Shown in pieces: positions 48,301-55,293 of a DNA stretch of 62,692 nucleotides. Source of the DNA: a virus; the IMG/VR virus record IMGVR_UViG_3300047319_000963, positions 1 to 62,692 of that record; one strand, given 5' to 3'. Numbering within the stretch: the first letter of the stretch is position 1; every line of letters begins with the position of its first letter. The notes beneath the pieces were generated by a model. That model saw nothing but the letters and a program-made list of their open reading frames with translations, had not been told where the DNA came from and searched no databases. A program made the translations under genes and the position numbers.

Positions 48301-49330
48301 TGAGCCCGCGGGCGCGGTCAACATCAGTACGATCGCGTACGCGGGCTTGCAGTGGGCGCCGCCAACGGCCTATACCGGCACGATTCCGTACGTCATCTCG
48401 CTTGACTTCTTCCGAAAAACGACGTTGGGCGGGGGAATTGCAAGCACGCCTCGGCCCGTGCTGTGGAATGTCGTGAACGGGAACATCGGGGCTTATACTG
48501 CGAAACCAACACCGGTTGCTGCTGATCAGATCTATATTGCGAATAGTGCGGCGAACGACGCGATATACCGCTCGACGGCTAGGCAAGTCGCAGTCGCGGG
48601 CGGGACGATGTACGAGGCGTACCCGACGACGACTGATAGTTGGAGCGACGAGTTTGATGGTGGGAGTTCGGATCCAACCGTGAGAGGGTGGACCGTGATT
48701 CAGCTCGCTCCGACTATCTCTGCGATGACTCGGCTTGGCGACGTTGATCCGACCATCGTCCCGCCTACAGCGATGGCTGCGGGGCAATATCGCTCGACCG
48801 TGCGTAACGGCAAGCTCTACGTCCAAGTCGGCGGGAACAGCGGAAACATTCTTTACATATACAAAGCAACAACGGGTACTTTTGTCTATGCATCGGGAGC
48901 GGGCTGTTCAGCGTTCGGAAGTAGTACTCTGCGCGGAATCTACATAACAGACAACGTGTCCGTACCTTTCGGTAACGCCGCGCAAAACTCAGTCGTCGTG
49001 AGTCAGGACAACACGGGGACGGGCAATGCGTACAAACAGACGGGGGCCACGCAGACGTCATACGCAAGCCAAACGCTCGGCGAACCGTATCGGTCGCTGA
49101 CGTTTTTCGCGGATTGGAAGGGTAGCGGAAATCTTGTTGACTGCATCATCATGGGCTTAGATAATGAGGCGCTATTTTTGTACACAGTCAACAACACGGC
49201 GCCAACCGCTTGGGCGCCGGGATTCGCGGGCGCATTGGTTCGTAATACGCCTCAGTTCACCCTGAGTCGCAACTGGATAGTCATCGACTACATCAGGCGC
49301 TACCCGTCAGGCACATTCTTCCCAGTCTGA
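45371..49330 (+). CDS. tail fibre / receptor-binding protein with four repeats
   Basis: The 1,319-residue protein has a TTG start at 45371. Residues 1-45 may be the virion attachment part. Short modules ETSGPTxLTIGxI near 110, 160 and 480 resemble phage fibre repeats. Four long copies of a beta domain begin at about residues 214, 528, 795 and 1092, each opening with DEF(D/E)xGSxD and three preceded by GNPYVDPP. Copies 1-3 end with YSIDFxR. The domains are probably carbohydrate-binding jelly-roll-like. No cleavage site is obvious. Confidence 0.82.
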   Translation: MANPTPKNTSTRVQLPVGPSGTEPPNAPEGGLAYANDTEVVRVKTSTGWEDVAGGGGGGSISGINSPDGSITVTNPGGPTVSVEVNEANVMLAGDANGPANANQVNAIHETSGPTKLTIGPINDFQLLQRVGTTVVGTAYPPTTLAGDVNGPMTSNQVNAIHETSGPTQLTIGAIGAGQFLLRSGTNVVGANVVQTNAGNPYVDPPLVAGTLDDEFDSGSPDLVARGWTIQTTTGTILTRAGNVEPFTVLPTVLTTTTYLSTIVGSQLLLQLYPGTNCYISKPYTMTSGNGGLVWARVGTPAYTLGSTTATSFIGVNLWYATAGRPDSNNRQVAQTESNGTSVVNAVDTGSVVGGTASVVTKSTNLGSLDLLGIKLRSGTTDWVCFAADSSNGHTESAVVGGVTATTVAFAGFQLNEAAGTGLPNNTNARIYSIDFFRSASGGNAWIGQPTKPLLTGVGNAAGGDLSQTYPNPWVSAVHETSGPSQLTIGAISNGQVLQRSGTSLVGVSAGLPSGNPYVDPPLVAGPYDDEFDSGSPDLAVRGYIVRNASNVDMSRVGDVLPWDNVGAAGLTAATYRSTIVGSQIFVQTLAGNTMGFYKPVTVVAGSGALFWGRMGAPMYYTGASTGTSFLGIEVTYSAGGNPDGNNRIFSQMDSLGTSGNWTIELGSFSGGVLTNNQRPSNNAGPDILGLKLNGGTGDWRMFIADSRAGTTQSANVTALTASSLAFLRVYMAQAAGTGFPNNVHAQVFSIDFIRSASGPSAWIGQAPKVSVTGTYAGLPTGNPYVDPPAVANNFDDEFETGSPDLATRGWTIKNTAGTTLTRSGDVDAWNASGPAAGTYWSTLRGSQLLVQFPTAASTYSIFKAITTLSLGDIYWMRAGAATRLDASTPAGFFEMGLYANASGQPDQNNRVYVSSYGSTTGAWYVDMNRTTAGTTAGTSRQPLGAAIPDMRGIQVSGATTYHPFMTNSGNGDTLSTEPAGAVNISTIAYAGLQWAPPTAYTGTIPYVISLDFFRKTTLGGGIASTPRPVLWNVVNGNIGAYTAKPTPVAADQIYIANSAANDAIYRSTARQVAVAGGTMYEAYPTTTDSWSDEFDGGSSDPTVRGWTVIQLAPTISAMTRLGDVDPTIVPPTAMAAGQYRSTVRNGKLYVQVGGNSGNILYIYKATTGTFVYASGAGCSAFGSSTLRGIYITDNVSVPFGNAAQNSVVVSQDNTGTGNAYKQTGATQTSYASQTLGEPYRSLTFFADWKGSGNLVDCIIMGLDNEALFLYTVNNTAPTAWAPGFAGALVRNTPQFTLSRNWIVIDYIRRYPSGTFFPV

Positions 49331-49368
49331 GTTAACAGCCCAAATTCGCCTTAGTTCTCCCTGTTTTC

Positions 49369-49671
49369 TTAGCTAGTTTTGGGTCGAGTTTTTCGTACGA
49401 CAGAGTCTTCGATGGTTTCGACTTGGGTTTTACAGTCCCAGTCTTCAGTGTCTTTTTCATTCTGACAGTCTAGCACGTACTTAGCCGAGGCATCTCGCGC
49501 TGCTTCATACCTCACGACGTCGAGTGCGCCGAGCAGTGCGAAGTCTCGTATCTCGTAGCCCATCCTCACGTCGCCATTGTTAGTCGTAGTCGCGATCACG
49601 AAGCTCGTGATCTCGTCACGATGGGCGCGTTCGAGGAACCGCTCGAGTTCACGGATTAGATGATTGTTCAT
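49369..49671 (-). CDS. small conserved-looking phage protein (100 aa)
   Basis: The chain begins NNHLIRELERFLERAHRDEITSFVIATT and continues IRDFALLGALDVVRYEA, resembling the short 'LIxxLExxLExAxxGEI...A..T..G...G...LIGALE' proteins found in many prophages. The function of that family is not known. It is convergent with the tail fibre. Confidence 0.65.
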   Translation of the reverse strand: MNNHLIRELERFLERAHRDEITSFVIATTTNNGDVRMGYEIRDFALLGALDVVRYEAARDASAKYVLDCQNEKDTEDWDCKTQVETIEDSVVRKTRPKTS

Positions 49672-49707
49672 GTTGCGTCAATAGCACACACGTCCTAAGT
49701 TGGGAAC

Positions 49708-50103
49708 ATGAAACATCGTATCTTCGAAGACGAGCTGCGGCGGATTCAGAAATGTCACATCGCGCATGCAATGCTCGCTCACAACTGCAAGATCATGGAC
49801 GCGGCCCCCGTGGTTGGTTATCACCGGCGCACGTTGGGCTTGTGGCTCAAGAAACTTGAACTGCGCACGCTCGAGTCGATCATCAACGCGAGCTCGCTAG
49901 AGCCCGCGCCGGTTGATCTCGATATCGAGCGCGCGTACCTCGAATACGAACGCTCAGAACTAGTCCGAGCGCTCGACGAGAACGGAGGCAATCGCGTGCT
50001 CACTGCACGGGCGCTGGGAATAGGGCGCCGGACACTGATCAAGAAGATTAAGGAGTACGGCCTGCCCCACCGTTCGATAGGCTGGCAATTGCGCGCTCAA
50101 TGA
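49708..50103 (+). CDS. Fis-type HTH regulator with duplicated HTH
   Basis: The C-terminal half is a clear Fis/NtrC-type HTH: ELVRALDENGGNRVLTARALGIGRRTLIKKIKEYGL. The N-terminal half (RRIQKCHIAHAMLAHNCKIMDAAPVVGYHRRTLGLWLKKL) looks like a second, diverged copy. No receiver or ATPase domain is present. It could regulate late or lysogenic genes. It lies between - strand genes. Confidence 0.75.
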   Translation: MKHRIFEDELRRIQKCHIAHAMLAHNCKIMDAAPVVGYHRRTLGLWLKKLELRTLESIINASSLEPAPVDLDIERAYLEYERSELVRALDENGGNRVLTARALGIGRRTLIKKIKEYGLPHRSIGWQLRAQ

Positions 50104-50353
50104 CATCGCTACCGTAACGAACGATCAACTTGATAACTTCGGGCGGGATTGGCTCAGACGTTACTGGCTGAGCTTGTACTTTCTTGACTGTGACGACGGG
50201 CTCGACGGGCTTGGGCTTTTTCTTCATTTCGTGCCGAATTTGGTAAAACTGCTGTTTTGTCGTCTTGTAGCCTGCCTTTTTCGCGGCTGCGACAGCTTGA
50301 GCTGCAGTTGTGGTCGGGGGTAACGAGCGCAAGAAGTCAGTTTTTGTGGGCAT
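50048..50353 (-). CDS. small basic protein (101 aa)
   Basis: ATG 50353 (MPTKTDFLRSLPPTTTAAQAV) is preferred over the longer frame to 50449, which lies inside the helicase gene. The chain has an AAKKAGYKTTKQQFYQIRHEMKKKPKP segment like histone-type or nucleoid-associated proteins and ends with a helix. DNA binding is likely from charge. Confidence 0.6.
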   Translation of the reverse strand: MPTKTDFLRSLPPTTTAAQAVAAAKKAGYKTTKQQFYQIRHEMKKKPKPVEPVVTVKKVQAQPVTSEPIPPEVIKLIVRYGSDVIERAIASLSNGGAGRTP

Positions 50354-52127
50354 GAGTCTGTTTTCCTTTGCACTTGTGACAGGTTGGTAAGATCGAGCGC
50401 ATGCCGCAAGTCTTGCAGCGAGGCTTCGTCGGGTCTTTGCGCTCAGCAAAATCGCGGGCCTTGCATGCTCTATGCATCGTGATCCCTTGCTGCTCAGCTT
50501 TCTGAGACAGTAAGACTGTGGGAGTCCCGCACTTCGCGTACTGGCACTTGCGCATTTCTAGCTGTCGTAATTTCAAACATGCGCCATGCATCACGCGCGT
50601 TGAACTTGGTTTCGAGGGGAACAGTTCATCGGGGCGCGGACATTTCTCGTAAGTGCAACGCGCCTTGTTCTTAGGGACCGAGCCTTTGAGCGCGACCGAG
50701 CACCAGCGGTGCATGGTCGTGTTGTTGTTCTGAGAAAGTGGCTTGTCGGGGGTCGAACAGTGCTCGTACTGGCACTTGTGTTTCTCGAGTGCGAGAAGAG
50801 ACACGCAAGCCATGTGCATCGTCCCGTGCGTGACTACGTGAGGCGTTGGACACTTCTCATAGGCGCACTTGCGCCGTCGATTTCGTCTCTCTACCTGAAC
50901 GAGTTGCCCTTGTGCTTCGTCGGGTATTGCGTTCTTCGCCCACCACTCATGCTGGCAGTAGCCGCACACGCGCACGAACCCGTTCACTGAGTTCTTACAC
51001 TTTGGACACTGCTTTTCCCCGAGTCCGCTGCCAGGACGGTGAATTCGCGGGCGCGTTTTGAGCGAATAGTCAGTATCCTCGAGCGGCAGACCGTGCATCA
51101 GTGCGTTCCCCGCGTGGTCGAGCACGATCGGCTGGACTTTACCTGGCCTCGTGACTCGTCCGACGAGCTGAAACCACAGCCCCGCGCTCAACGTAGCCCT
51201 CGCGATGATCGCGCACCTGACAATTGAGCTGTCCCACCCTTCCGTGAGCAGACGACAGTTCGTGATGACGTCCAGCTCGCCCTTGTCGAACATGTCGAGT
51301 GCGTCGTTGCGTGCTTTCACGCCCATTTCGCCGTAAACAGTCGCCGCTCGCACGCCTCGGTGCCGGAACTGTTCCGTGAGGTGATGACAATGAGTCAGAT
51401 TCACGCCGTACACGACCGTTGGGCGATTTTTCGCATACTCGAGGTAGTGATCGACGACCGAACCGACGAGATAGGGCAAATCCGTGACTCTGGCGAGCTG
51501 TCCCGTGTCAAAATCCCCATCTCTCTTGCGCAATCCGAGCAACTTGGGCCGCTGATCTCTCGGAACAGTGTAAACGAGGGGCTTTGAGAGCCAGCCAGCC
51601 TCGATAAGTGCGGAGGGCGGGGCACTCGGAACGATCTCGTCGAACAAGTCGTCTAGCGGGCGCTCATCGAGCCGGTAGGGCGTTGCAGTGAGCCCGTGAA
51701 CTGTCGCTCTTGGATACTGCTCGAGTATCTCTTTGTAGCTGTCAACTGGCGCGCGGTGGGCTTCGTCTATCACAATCAGGTCTGCGGGCGGCAGTTCGTG
51801 CGTGCCAGCACCCGTGAGGGCTTGCACGACGGCGACCTGGACGCGTGCGCGCGGGTTTACGGCGAAATCCTCGAGGTCCTCGCCAATAATCACGCCGATC
51901 TGCCCATGCGGCACGCCTGCCTCGACAAGTCGCTGACACGCCTGGCTGATGAGCTCACGGCGGTGTGCGAGGAACAGCACGCGCTTACCTTGAAGAACTG
52001 CACGCTTCACGAGCACAGCTGCAACAACGGTCTTCCCCGACCCTGTTGGGCCTACTATCAGGATACGCTTGGACTTGGACTTGGTAACTCTGGCTAGCCA
52101 GTCTGTCTCGTATTGTCGTAATTGCAT
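50337..52127 (-). CDS. superfamily 2 (DEAD/DEAH) helicase with zinc-repeat tail
   Basis: The 596-residue protein starts MQLRQYETDW. Motifs: GPTGSGKT at 26-33, VIDEAHR near 120, LTATP next, and QLVGRVTRPG near 325. After a CPKCKNSVNGFVRVCGYC ribbon, four tandem copies of C-x4-C-x(10-17)-MH-x2-C follow (RKCAYEKC...MHMAC; KCQYEHC...MHRWC; RCTYEKC...MHGAC; KCQYAKC...MHRAC), then a last CxxC...CxxC pair. This multi-zinc tail is unusual for phage helicases and may bind structured nucleic acid. Confidence 0.85.
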   Translation of the reverse strand: MQLRQYETDWLARVTKSKSKRILIVGPTGSGKTVVAAVLVKRAVLQGKRVLFLAHRRELISQACQRLVEAGVPHGQIGVIIGEDLEDFAVNPRARVQVAVVQALTGAGTHELPPADLIVIDEAHRAPVDSYKEILEQYPRATVHGLTATPYRLDERPLDDLFDEIVPSAPPSALIEAGWLSKPLVYTVPRDQRPKLLGLRKRDGDFDTGQLARVTDLPYLVGSVVDHYLEYAKNRPTVVYGVNLTHCHHLTEQFRHRGVRAATVYGEMGVKARNDALDMFDKGELDVITNCRLLTEGWDSSIVRCAIIARATLSAGLWFQLVGRVTRPGKVQPIVLDHAGNALMHGLPLEDTDYSLKTRPRIHRPGSGLGEKQCPKCKNSVNGFVRVCGYCQHEWWAKNAIPDEAQGQLVQVERRNRRRKCAYEKCPTPHVVTHGTMHMACVSLLALEKHKCQYEHCSTPDKPLSQNNNTTMHRWCSVALKGSVPKNKARCTYEKCPRPDELFPSKPSSTRVMHGACLKLRQLEMRKCQYAKCGTPTVLLSQKAEQQGITMHRACKARDFAERKDPTKPRCKTCGMRSILPTCHKCKGKQTHAHKN

Positions 52128-52191
52128 AGACCCAATGAGTCTCAGCGGGGAGGTAAGCGAAAACAAGGGTACGGGGGCTTAAACGAGTTGC

Positions 52192-52584
52192 TCACTTCTT
52201 CTCGAGCACAGCCAACACCTTCACGTTTTCGAACTTCCCAATGATACCTCCGCCGCCCGTGTGCTTTCGGTACCGCGGATCCCATGGCCCGTAGTGCCCG
52301 CTGTCTCGGTTGAGCTTGGCAGCCTCGAGGACGGTATAAACAGTGCGTTCAACGACGTTGTAAGCAGCGTAAAACCACACGCGGTCAACGGCGAACCATC
52401 GGCGACCTGGCATGCCTTGCCAAACGCGATCGCCTTCCTCGACCCACGCGTGCGCGTACGGCCCGAGCACCGAGTAGCACAGCCCGTGCACGAGCCTGAA
52501 CGCATCTGCCTTGTCGAGGTCGACGAGCTCGAAGAACTCGATCGCGTCGTCGAAACAGCTGTGGGTGGGCCTGATTTCGGTCAT
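52192..52584 (-). CDS. unknown protein (130 aa)
   Basis: ATG 52584 overlaps the HTH gene's stop (ATGA). The chain has an acidic helical start (FDDAIEFFELVDLDKADAFR), a tryptophan/aromatic core (HAWVEEGDRVWQGMPGRRWF) and a glycine-rich loop (TGGGGIIGKF). Proteins with the 'C...G..Y.HAW.E' layout occur in phages and resemble cysteine-peptidase-like or unknown families. No function can be given. Confidence 0.6.
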   Translation of the reverse strand: MTEIRPTHSCFDDAIEFFELVDLDKADAFRLVHGLCYSVLGPYAHAWVEEGDRVWQGMPGRRWFAVDRVWFYAAYNVVERTVYTVLEAAKLNRDSGHYGPWDPRYRKHTGGGGIIGKFENVKVLAVLEKK

Positions 52585-52787
52585 CGGTAATAGCCCGTGT
52601 TCAAGCCATCCGCGATCACGCGACGAAGCTCTGCCTCTGTGACTCGCATAGCCCTTCCCACCCGAATCACGTGCAGGTGACCAAGGTCAACAGCACGAAC
52701 GAGTGTGCGGCGTGAGACGCTCAGTCGCTCTGCAACGACGTCTAGGGGGTAGGCGCGCAGGAGGTCATCGGGTGGCTTCTTCATTGG
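52581..52787 (-). CDS. HTH_17/excisionase-like DNA-binding protein (68 aa)
   Basis: ATG 52787 (MKKPPDDLLRAYPLDVVAERL) opens the typical excisionase HTH: PLDVVAERLSVSRRTLVRAVDLGHLHVIRVGRAMRVTEAELRR. It is the first gene of a - strand operon and lies next to palindromes at 52931-52970 that could be its operator. Confidence 0.75.
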   Translation of the reverse strand, partial: PMKKPPDDLLRAYPLDVVAERLSVSRRTLVRAVDLGHLHVIRVGRAMRVTEAELRRVIADGLNTGYYR

Positions 52788-52930
52788 CTGGCCATACCAG
52801 GACTGGCGGGGACAGGGCAAGACAGCTTGAGGCTCGAGCTTGTCCCTCCACAGCAGGCTTGTCCGCTAGGCTTGTCCCCCACTAGGCCCGACCCGCTCAA
52901 CGGCGGCAGCTGTTGGAGCGACTGGGCCGC

Positions 52931-52970
52931 GTCTCGTTGACGAGACACGTTCTTAGAACGTGGACGTGTC
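52931..52970. promoter_or_regulatory. stacked palindromes, possible operator
   Basis: GTCTCGT-TG-ACGAGAC (52931-52946) adjoins CACGTTCT-T-AGAACGTG (52946-52962), and GACACG (52944-52949) pairs with CGTGTC (52965-52970). They lie upstream of the - strand HTH gene and suit a dimeric repressor site. Confidence 0.45.
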
Positions 52971-53088
52971 CTGGTACGCGGACGCGTGCCTTGTACGCGA
53001 AATGGGCGCATAGCGCACGCTAGAGACCAGGGGCGAGCAAGTGTACCCCGTACCCCCACCCCCTCGCGTAGCCCGAGCTCGGGCGCTC

Positions 53089-53106
53089 GTGTAGGTTGCG
53101 CTGCGC
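53089..53106. repeat. 18-bp direct repeat, copy 1
   Basis: This sequence is repeated exactly at 53173-53190 (GTGTAGGTTGCGCTGCGC), in an area of palindromes with no gene. It may be a binding site. Confidence 0.7.
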
Positions 53107-53172
53107 GCGTACGTGTCGGTGCGCCTGCGCACGCCAGCGCTGCGCACGCATGAGCGCCTAGGCGCGCGGGGC

Positions 53173-53190
53173 GTGTAGGTTGCGCTGCGC
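53173..53190. repeat. 18-bp direct repeat, copy 2
   Basis: An exact copy of 53089-53106, 84 bases further on. Confidence 0.7.
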
Positions 53191-53340
53191 TCGCACCCTG
53201 TGCGCAAGCCTGTTTGTGGAAGCCACGGCACGAGCGTGCTCCGTTCCGCCGCCGTGAGCGGCAAGCACGCCCGCCGCCGCCGCTGCGCATGCTCGCTGAG
53301 CATGAGGTCGCACGCGCGGCCAGCTCACGACCGACCGGTG

Positions 53341-53397
53341 CGAACGGAGCGCCAGCTGCTGGCGGCGCCGCAAACGAGCGCGAGCGCGCTCCGTTCG
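53341..53397. repeat. 12-bp perfect inverted repeat
   Basis: CGAACGGAGCGC (53341-53352) and GCGCTCCGTTCG (53386-53397) are perfect reverse complements with a 33-base GC-rich spacer. Confidence 0.7.
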
Positions 53398-53684
53398 GGC
53401 GTTCTGGCGCCTCTACTGAAGAGCACTGCGCGTTGCTGTAAGGACAGAACGCTACACCCACACTGCACACATTCCGCTGTGAGTGTGGAATAACAGAAAT
53501 AACGGAATGCCCTGGTCGTGCGTGTGGCGCGCAGCGACAGGCTGAATTATGTTTAGTGTGTGGTCGCAAACAGCGGCCCGCCGGGAGAGTGAGAGACTCC
53601 CAAGTGCAGCAGCAGCTACGCCGCGGTGACAGCGCGGTCTGGTAGGGTAGCTAGCTGGATGCACCGCAAGCCCAAGACGGCAAG

Positions 53685-53700
53685 CGGCTCTTTGACAACT
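53685..53700 (+). promoter_or_regulatory. boxA-like antitermination element
   Basis: GGCTCTTTGACAACTG resembles the rRNA-leader boxA (YGCTCTTTRACA) that recruits NusB/S10. It lies about 150 bases before the first gene of an operon full of hairpins, so it may allow transcription to pass them. Confidence 0.45.
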
Positions 53701-53847
53701 GAATAGCCTGCGCGAGACCGCTACGACGGTGCGTGGGTAGTGAGGAACTAGGGTGTAGCTGAGCAGCTGTGACAGAGCTGCTCGCACACTGTAAGTCTAA
53801 CAGGCGCGAGTCTGTAGGCTTACAGGGTGTTTACGCACGGAGTACAG

Positions 53848-54045
53848 ATGTTTACGCAACGCATGATTGATTCACTCAAGGCGCAGCGGCGCTATCTGCT
53901 CGACTGTCTCGGCGAATACGGAATGCGCATGGACGACGGTGAGCAGGTAGACGAGTGCCTAGTGTTGGACACTGAAGAGACCGCAGAACGCGTGAACGTG
54001 GCACTTCACAAGCTTTATCGCCGCGCTAAGAGGTCCTACCGATGA
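53848..54045 (+). CDS. small helical protein (65 aa)
   Basis: ATG 53848 follows GGAG with five bases spacing; an in-frame GTG at 53827 has no site. The product is helical, with an acidic middle (DDGEQVDECLVLDTEETAERV) and a basic end (LYRRAKRSYR). First gene of the small-gene operon, behind hairpins at 53760-53783 and 53789-53825. Function unknown. Confidence 0.65.
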   Translation: MFTQRMIDSLKAQRRYLLDCLGEYGMRMDDGEQVDECLVLDTEETAERVNVALHKLYRRAKRSYR

Positions 54046-54257
54046 TGACCGCGTTCTGGGTTCTGTTCCTAATCGCGGTCGCCGTCGTAGGCGCTGCGCT
54101 GTTCTGGTATCTGATGATTCCGATTATCTTGATCGGGCTCTTGATTCTGGCTTGGGGACATTGTGGAGGCGAACATGGTAGGCGCGTGGGACAAACAACG
54201 GATTCTAACAGTTCTCAGTCTGCGCATAGTGCAAGCGGCCATATCAGGCAAATCTAG
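54042..54257 (+). CDS. two-TM membrane protein (71 aa)
   Basis: ATGA overlap with the previous gene. Residues 4-24 (FWVLFLIAVAVVGAALFWY) and 26-42 (IPIILIGLLILAWG) are hydrophobic; the tail is polar, Ser/Gln/His-rich. It could be a holin-like or superinfection protein. Its last 83 bases overlap the next gene. Confidence 0.6.
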   Translation: MMTAFWVLFLIAVAVVGAALFWYLMIPIILIGLLILAWGHCGGEHGRRVGQTTDSNSSQSAHSASGHIRQI

Positions 54258-54300
54258 TCCGGTTGCAGCGCGAGTGTTGAGTAAGCTTGAAGCTCTATAG
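54175..54300 (+). CDS. micro-protein (41 aa)
   Basis: ATG 54175 follows GGAGG at five bases. The product MVGAWDKQRILTVLSLRIVQ...VAARVLSKLEAL is a helical peptide. It overlaps the end of the membrane-protein gene and ends in the first bases of leader element I. Small, but the ribosome site is strong. Confidence 0.5.
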   Translation: MVGAWDKQRILTVLSLRIVQAAISGKSSPVAARVLSKLEAL

Positions 54301-54353
54301 TTCGACGGTAGCGACTAAGAACACTTAGACGCTACAGTGGGCACTGATAGGGA
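54295..54353 (+). promoter_or_regulatory. structured leader element I, copy 1
   Basis: A 59-base segment repeated at 54716-54774 with one change. It contains GTAGCG-A-CTAAG (loop AACA) CTTAG-A-CGCTAC, then CAGTG-GG-CACTG, then GGGA, with the start codon 12 bases from the GGG. It is positioned identically before the gene at 54362. Confidence 0.65.
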
Positions 54354-54361
54354 GTTAGCAC

Positions 54362-54715
54362 GTGAACGTCAAAGTAATCTCAGTGAACGACACGCAGTAT
54401 TACAATATCCAGCCCGAAGATCGCGCGGACATAGTCTCGATTCATACGGTGTATATGTACACACCAGAGGTAGGCGTGTACTTGTGCGAACTCCGGCCAT
54501 CTCACGAGCTGCATTACCTCTACACGTATCTCGTAACAGCCGACAACGTAGAATCAGACCGCGCAGACGAACTTGATAATCGCTACTGCCACGAGGGCGG
54601 CGACGATACATACCAGCACTGCGACTCGGCACTCCTAAAGACTGCGAAAGACTGCGGGGAGTTTGATGATATGGAAGCCGCGCGAGAATACTTACAGGGT
54701 AACTGCCCGTTCTGA
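54362..54715 (+). CDS. unknown acidic protein (117 aa)
   Basis: GTG 54362 is set by the leader: its GGGA-to-start distance matches the duplicated copy. The chain is acidic with tyrosine-rich strands (NIQPEDRADIVSIHTVYMYT) and Cys residues near the end (YCHEGGDDTYQHCDSALL). Unknown; possibly an anti-host early protein. Confidence 0.65.
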   Translation: MNVKVISVNDTQYYNIQPEDRADIVSIHTVYMYTPEVGVYLCELRPSHELHYLYTYLVTADNVESDRADELDNRYCHEGGDDTYQHCDSALLKTAKDCGEFDDMEAAREYLQGNCPF

Positions 54716-54774
54716 CTATAGTTCGACGGTAGCGACTAAGAACGCTTAGACGCTACAGTGGGCACTGATAGGGA
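54716..54774 (+). promoter_or_regulatory. structured leader element I, copy 2
   Basis: Identical to 54295-54353 except A to G in the apical loop, which does not disturb pairing. It lies directly before the gene at 54783. Confidence 0.65.
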
Positions 54775-54782
54775 ACTTGAAT

Positions 54783-55220
54783 ATGACCACAATCAAAGCT
54801 GACGTATCTGTGATGTTTTCCGCGCGCGAGCCTTGGGACTGTTCTAACAGTCAAGCGAACCTAGGCGATCAAGCTGGTCGATTGACCTGGCAGTGTGCGC
54901 TCGAAGTGGCGGAATCGGCCGATAAATGGCTGCTGAGTGACCGCGCTGACGCTTGCGAGGGTATGCAGGAGTGGGCGCGCGAGATGGGCGCTTGGGACCG
55001 CGAGGAGATCGCGGCATGGTCGGATGAAGAGTGTCTCGCACTGTTCGTTCAGAACGTTGCGAGCGAGCTTCGTACGCTACTAGGCGCAGACGATAACGAA
55101 CTCGAGACGTGTGTGCACACGTACGAGACCACGAATTGGGAGCAAGAATCAGAGTATCCAACCGGCCGGTATTCAATCGAAGCCGAGCACGTGACTGTCG
55201 ATTACTACACAGGCTGCTGA
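54783..55220 (+). CDS. unknown acidic protein (145 aa)
   Basis: ATG 54783 is chosen over TTG 54777 because it keeps the same GGGA spacing as in the first leader copy. The chain is acidic, with a helical middle (EGMQEWAREMGAWDREEIAA) and a beta tail. Function unknown. It ends beside leader element II. Confidence 0.65.
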   Translation: MTTIKADVSVMFSAREPWDCSNSQANLGDQAGRLTWQCALEVAESADKWLLSDRADACEGMQEWAREMGAWDREEIAAWSDEECLALFVQNVASELRTLLGADDNELETCVHTYETTNWEQESEYPTGRYSIEAEHVTVDYYTGC

Positions 55221-55221
55221 A

Positions 55222-55271
55222 AGTGCGAGCGTTACGCGAGTGCATGGATGTACTCGCGCATAGCTGACACG
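55222..55271 (+). promoter_or_regulatory. structured leader element II, copy 1
   Basis: A 50-base segment exactly repeated at 55958-56007. It forms GCGAGTGCAT-GG-ATGTACTCGC (10 bp, one G-U) flanked by TGC/GCA, followed downstream by GGAG and the start codon. Confidence 0.65.
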
Positions 55272-55293
55272 ATTTAGCAACGGAGCAAAGAAT

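Larger units (their letters stand above)
52788..53847. other. 1-kb GC-rich non-coding region with many palindromes
   Basis: I find no convincing gene here; the open frames are Arg/Ala-rich shadows. It holds three GCTTGTCC copies (52838-52880), palindromes GCCCGAGCTCGGGC (53071-53084) and GCGCCTAGGCGC (53154-53165), an 18-bp direct repeat (53089 and 53173), a 12-bp inverted repeat (53341/53386), and a boxA-like element (53685-53700). It separates a - operon from the small-gene + operon, so it is probably a control region or an origin. Confidence 0.6.

Noticed and set aside
52781-53569. 262-residue - strand protein over the 1-kb GC-rich region
   Set aside because: It is Arg/Ala/Ser/Pro-rich without pattern, spans palindromes and repeats, and other frames are equally open, as expected in very GC-rich DNA.
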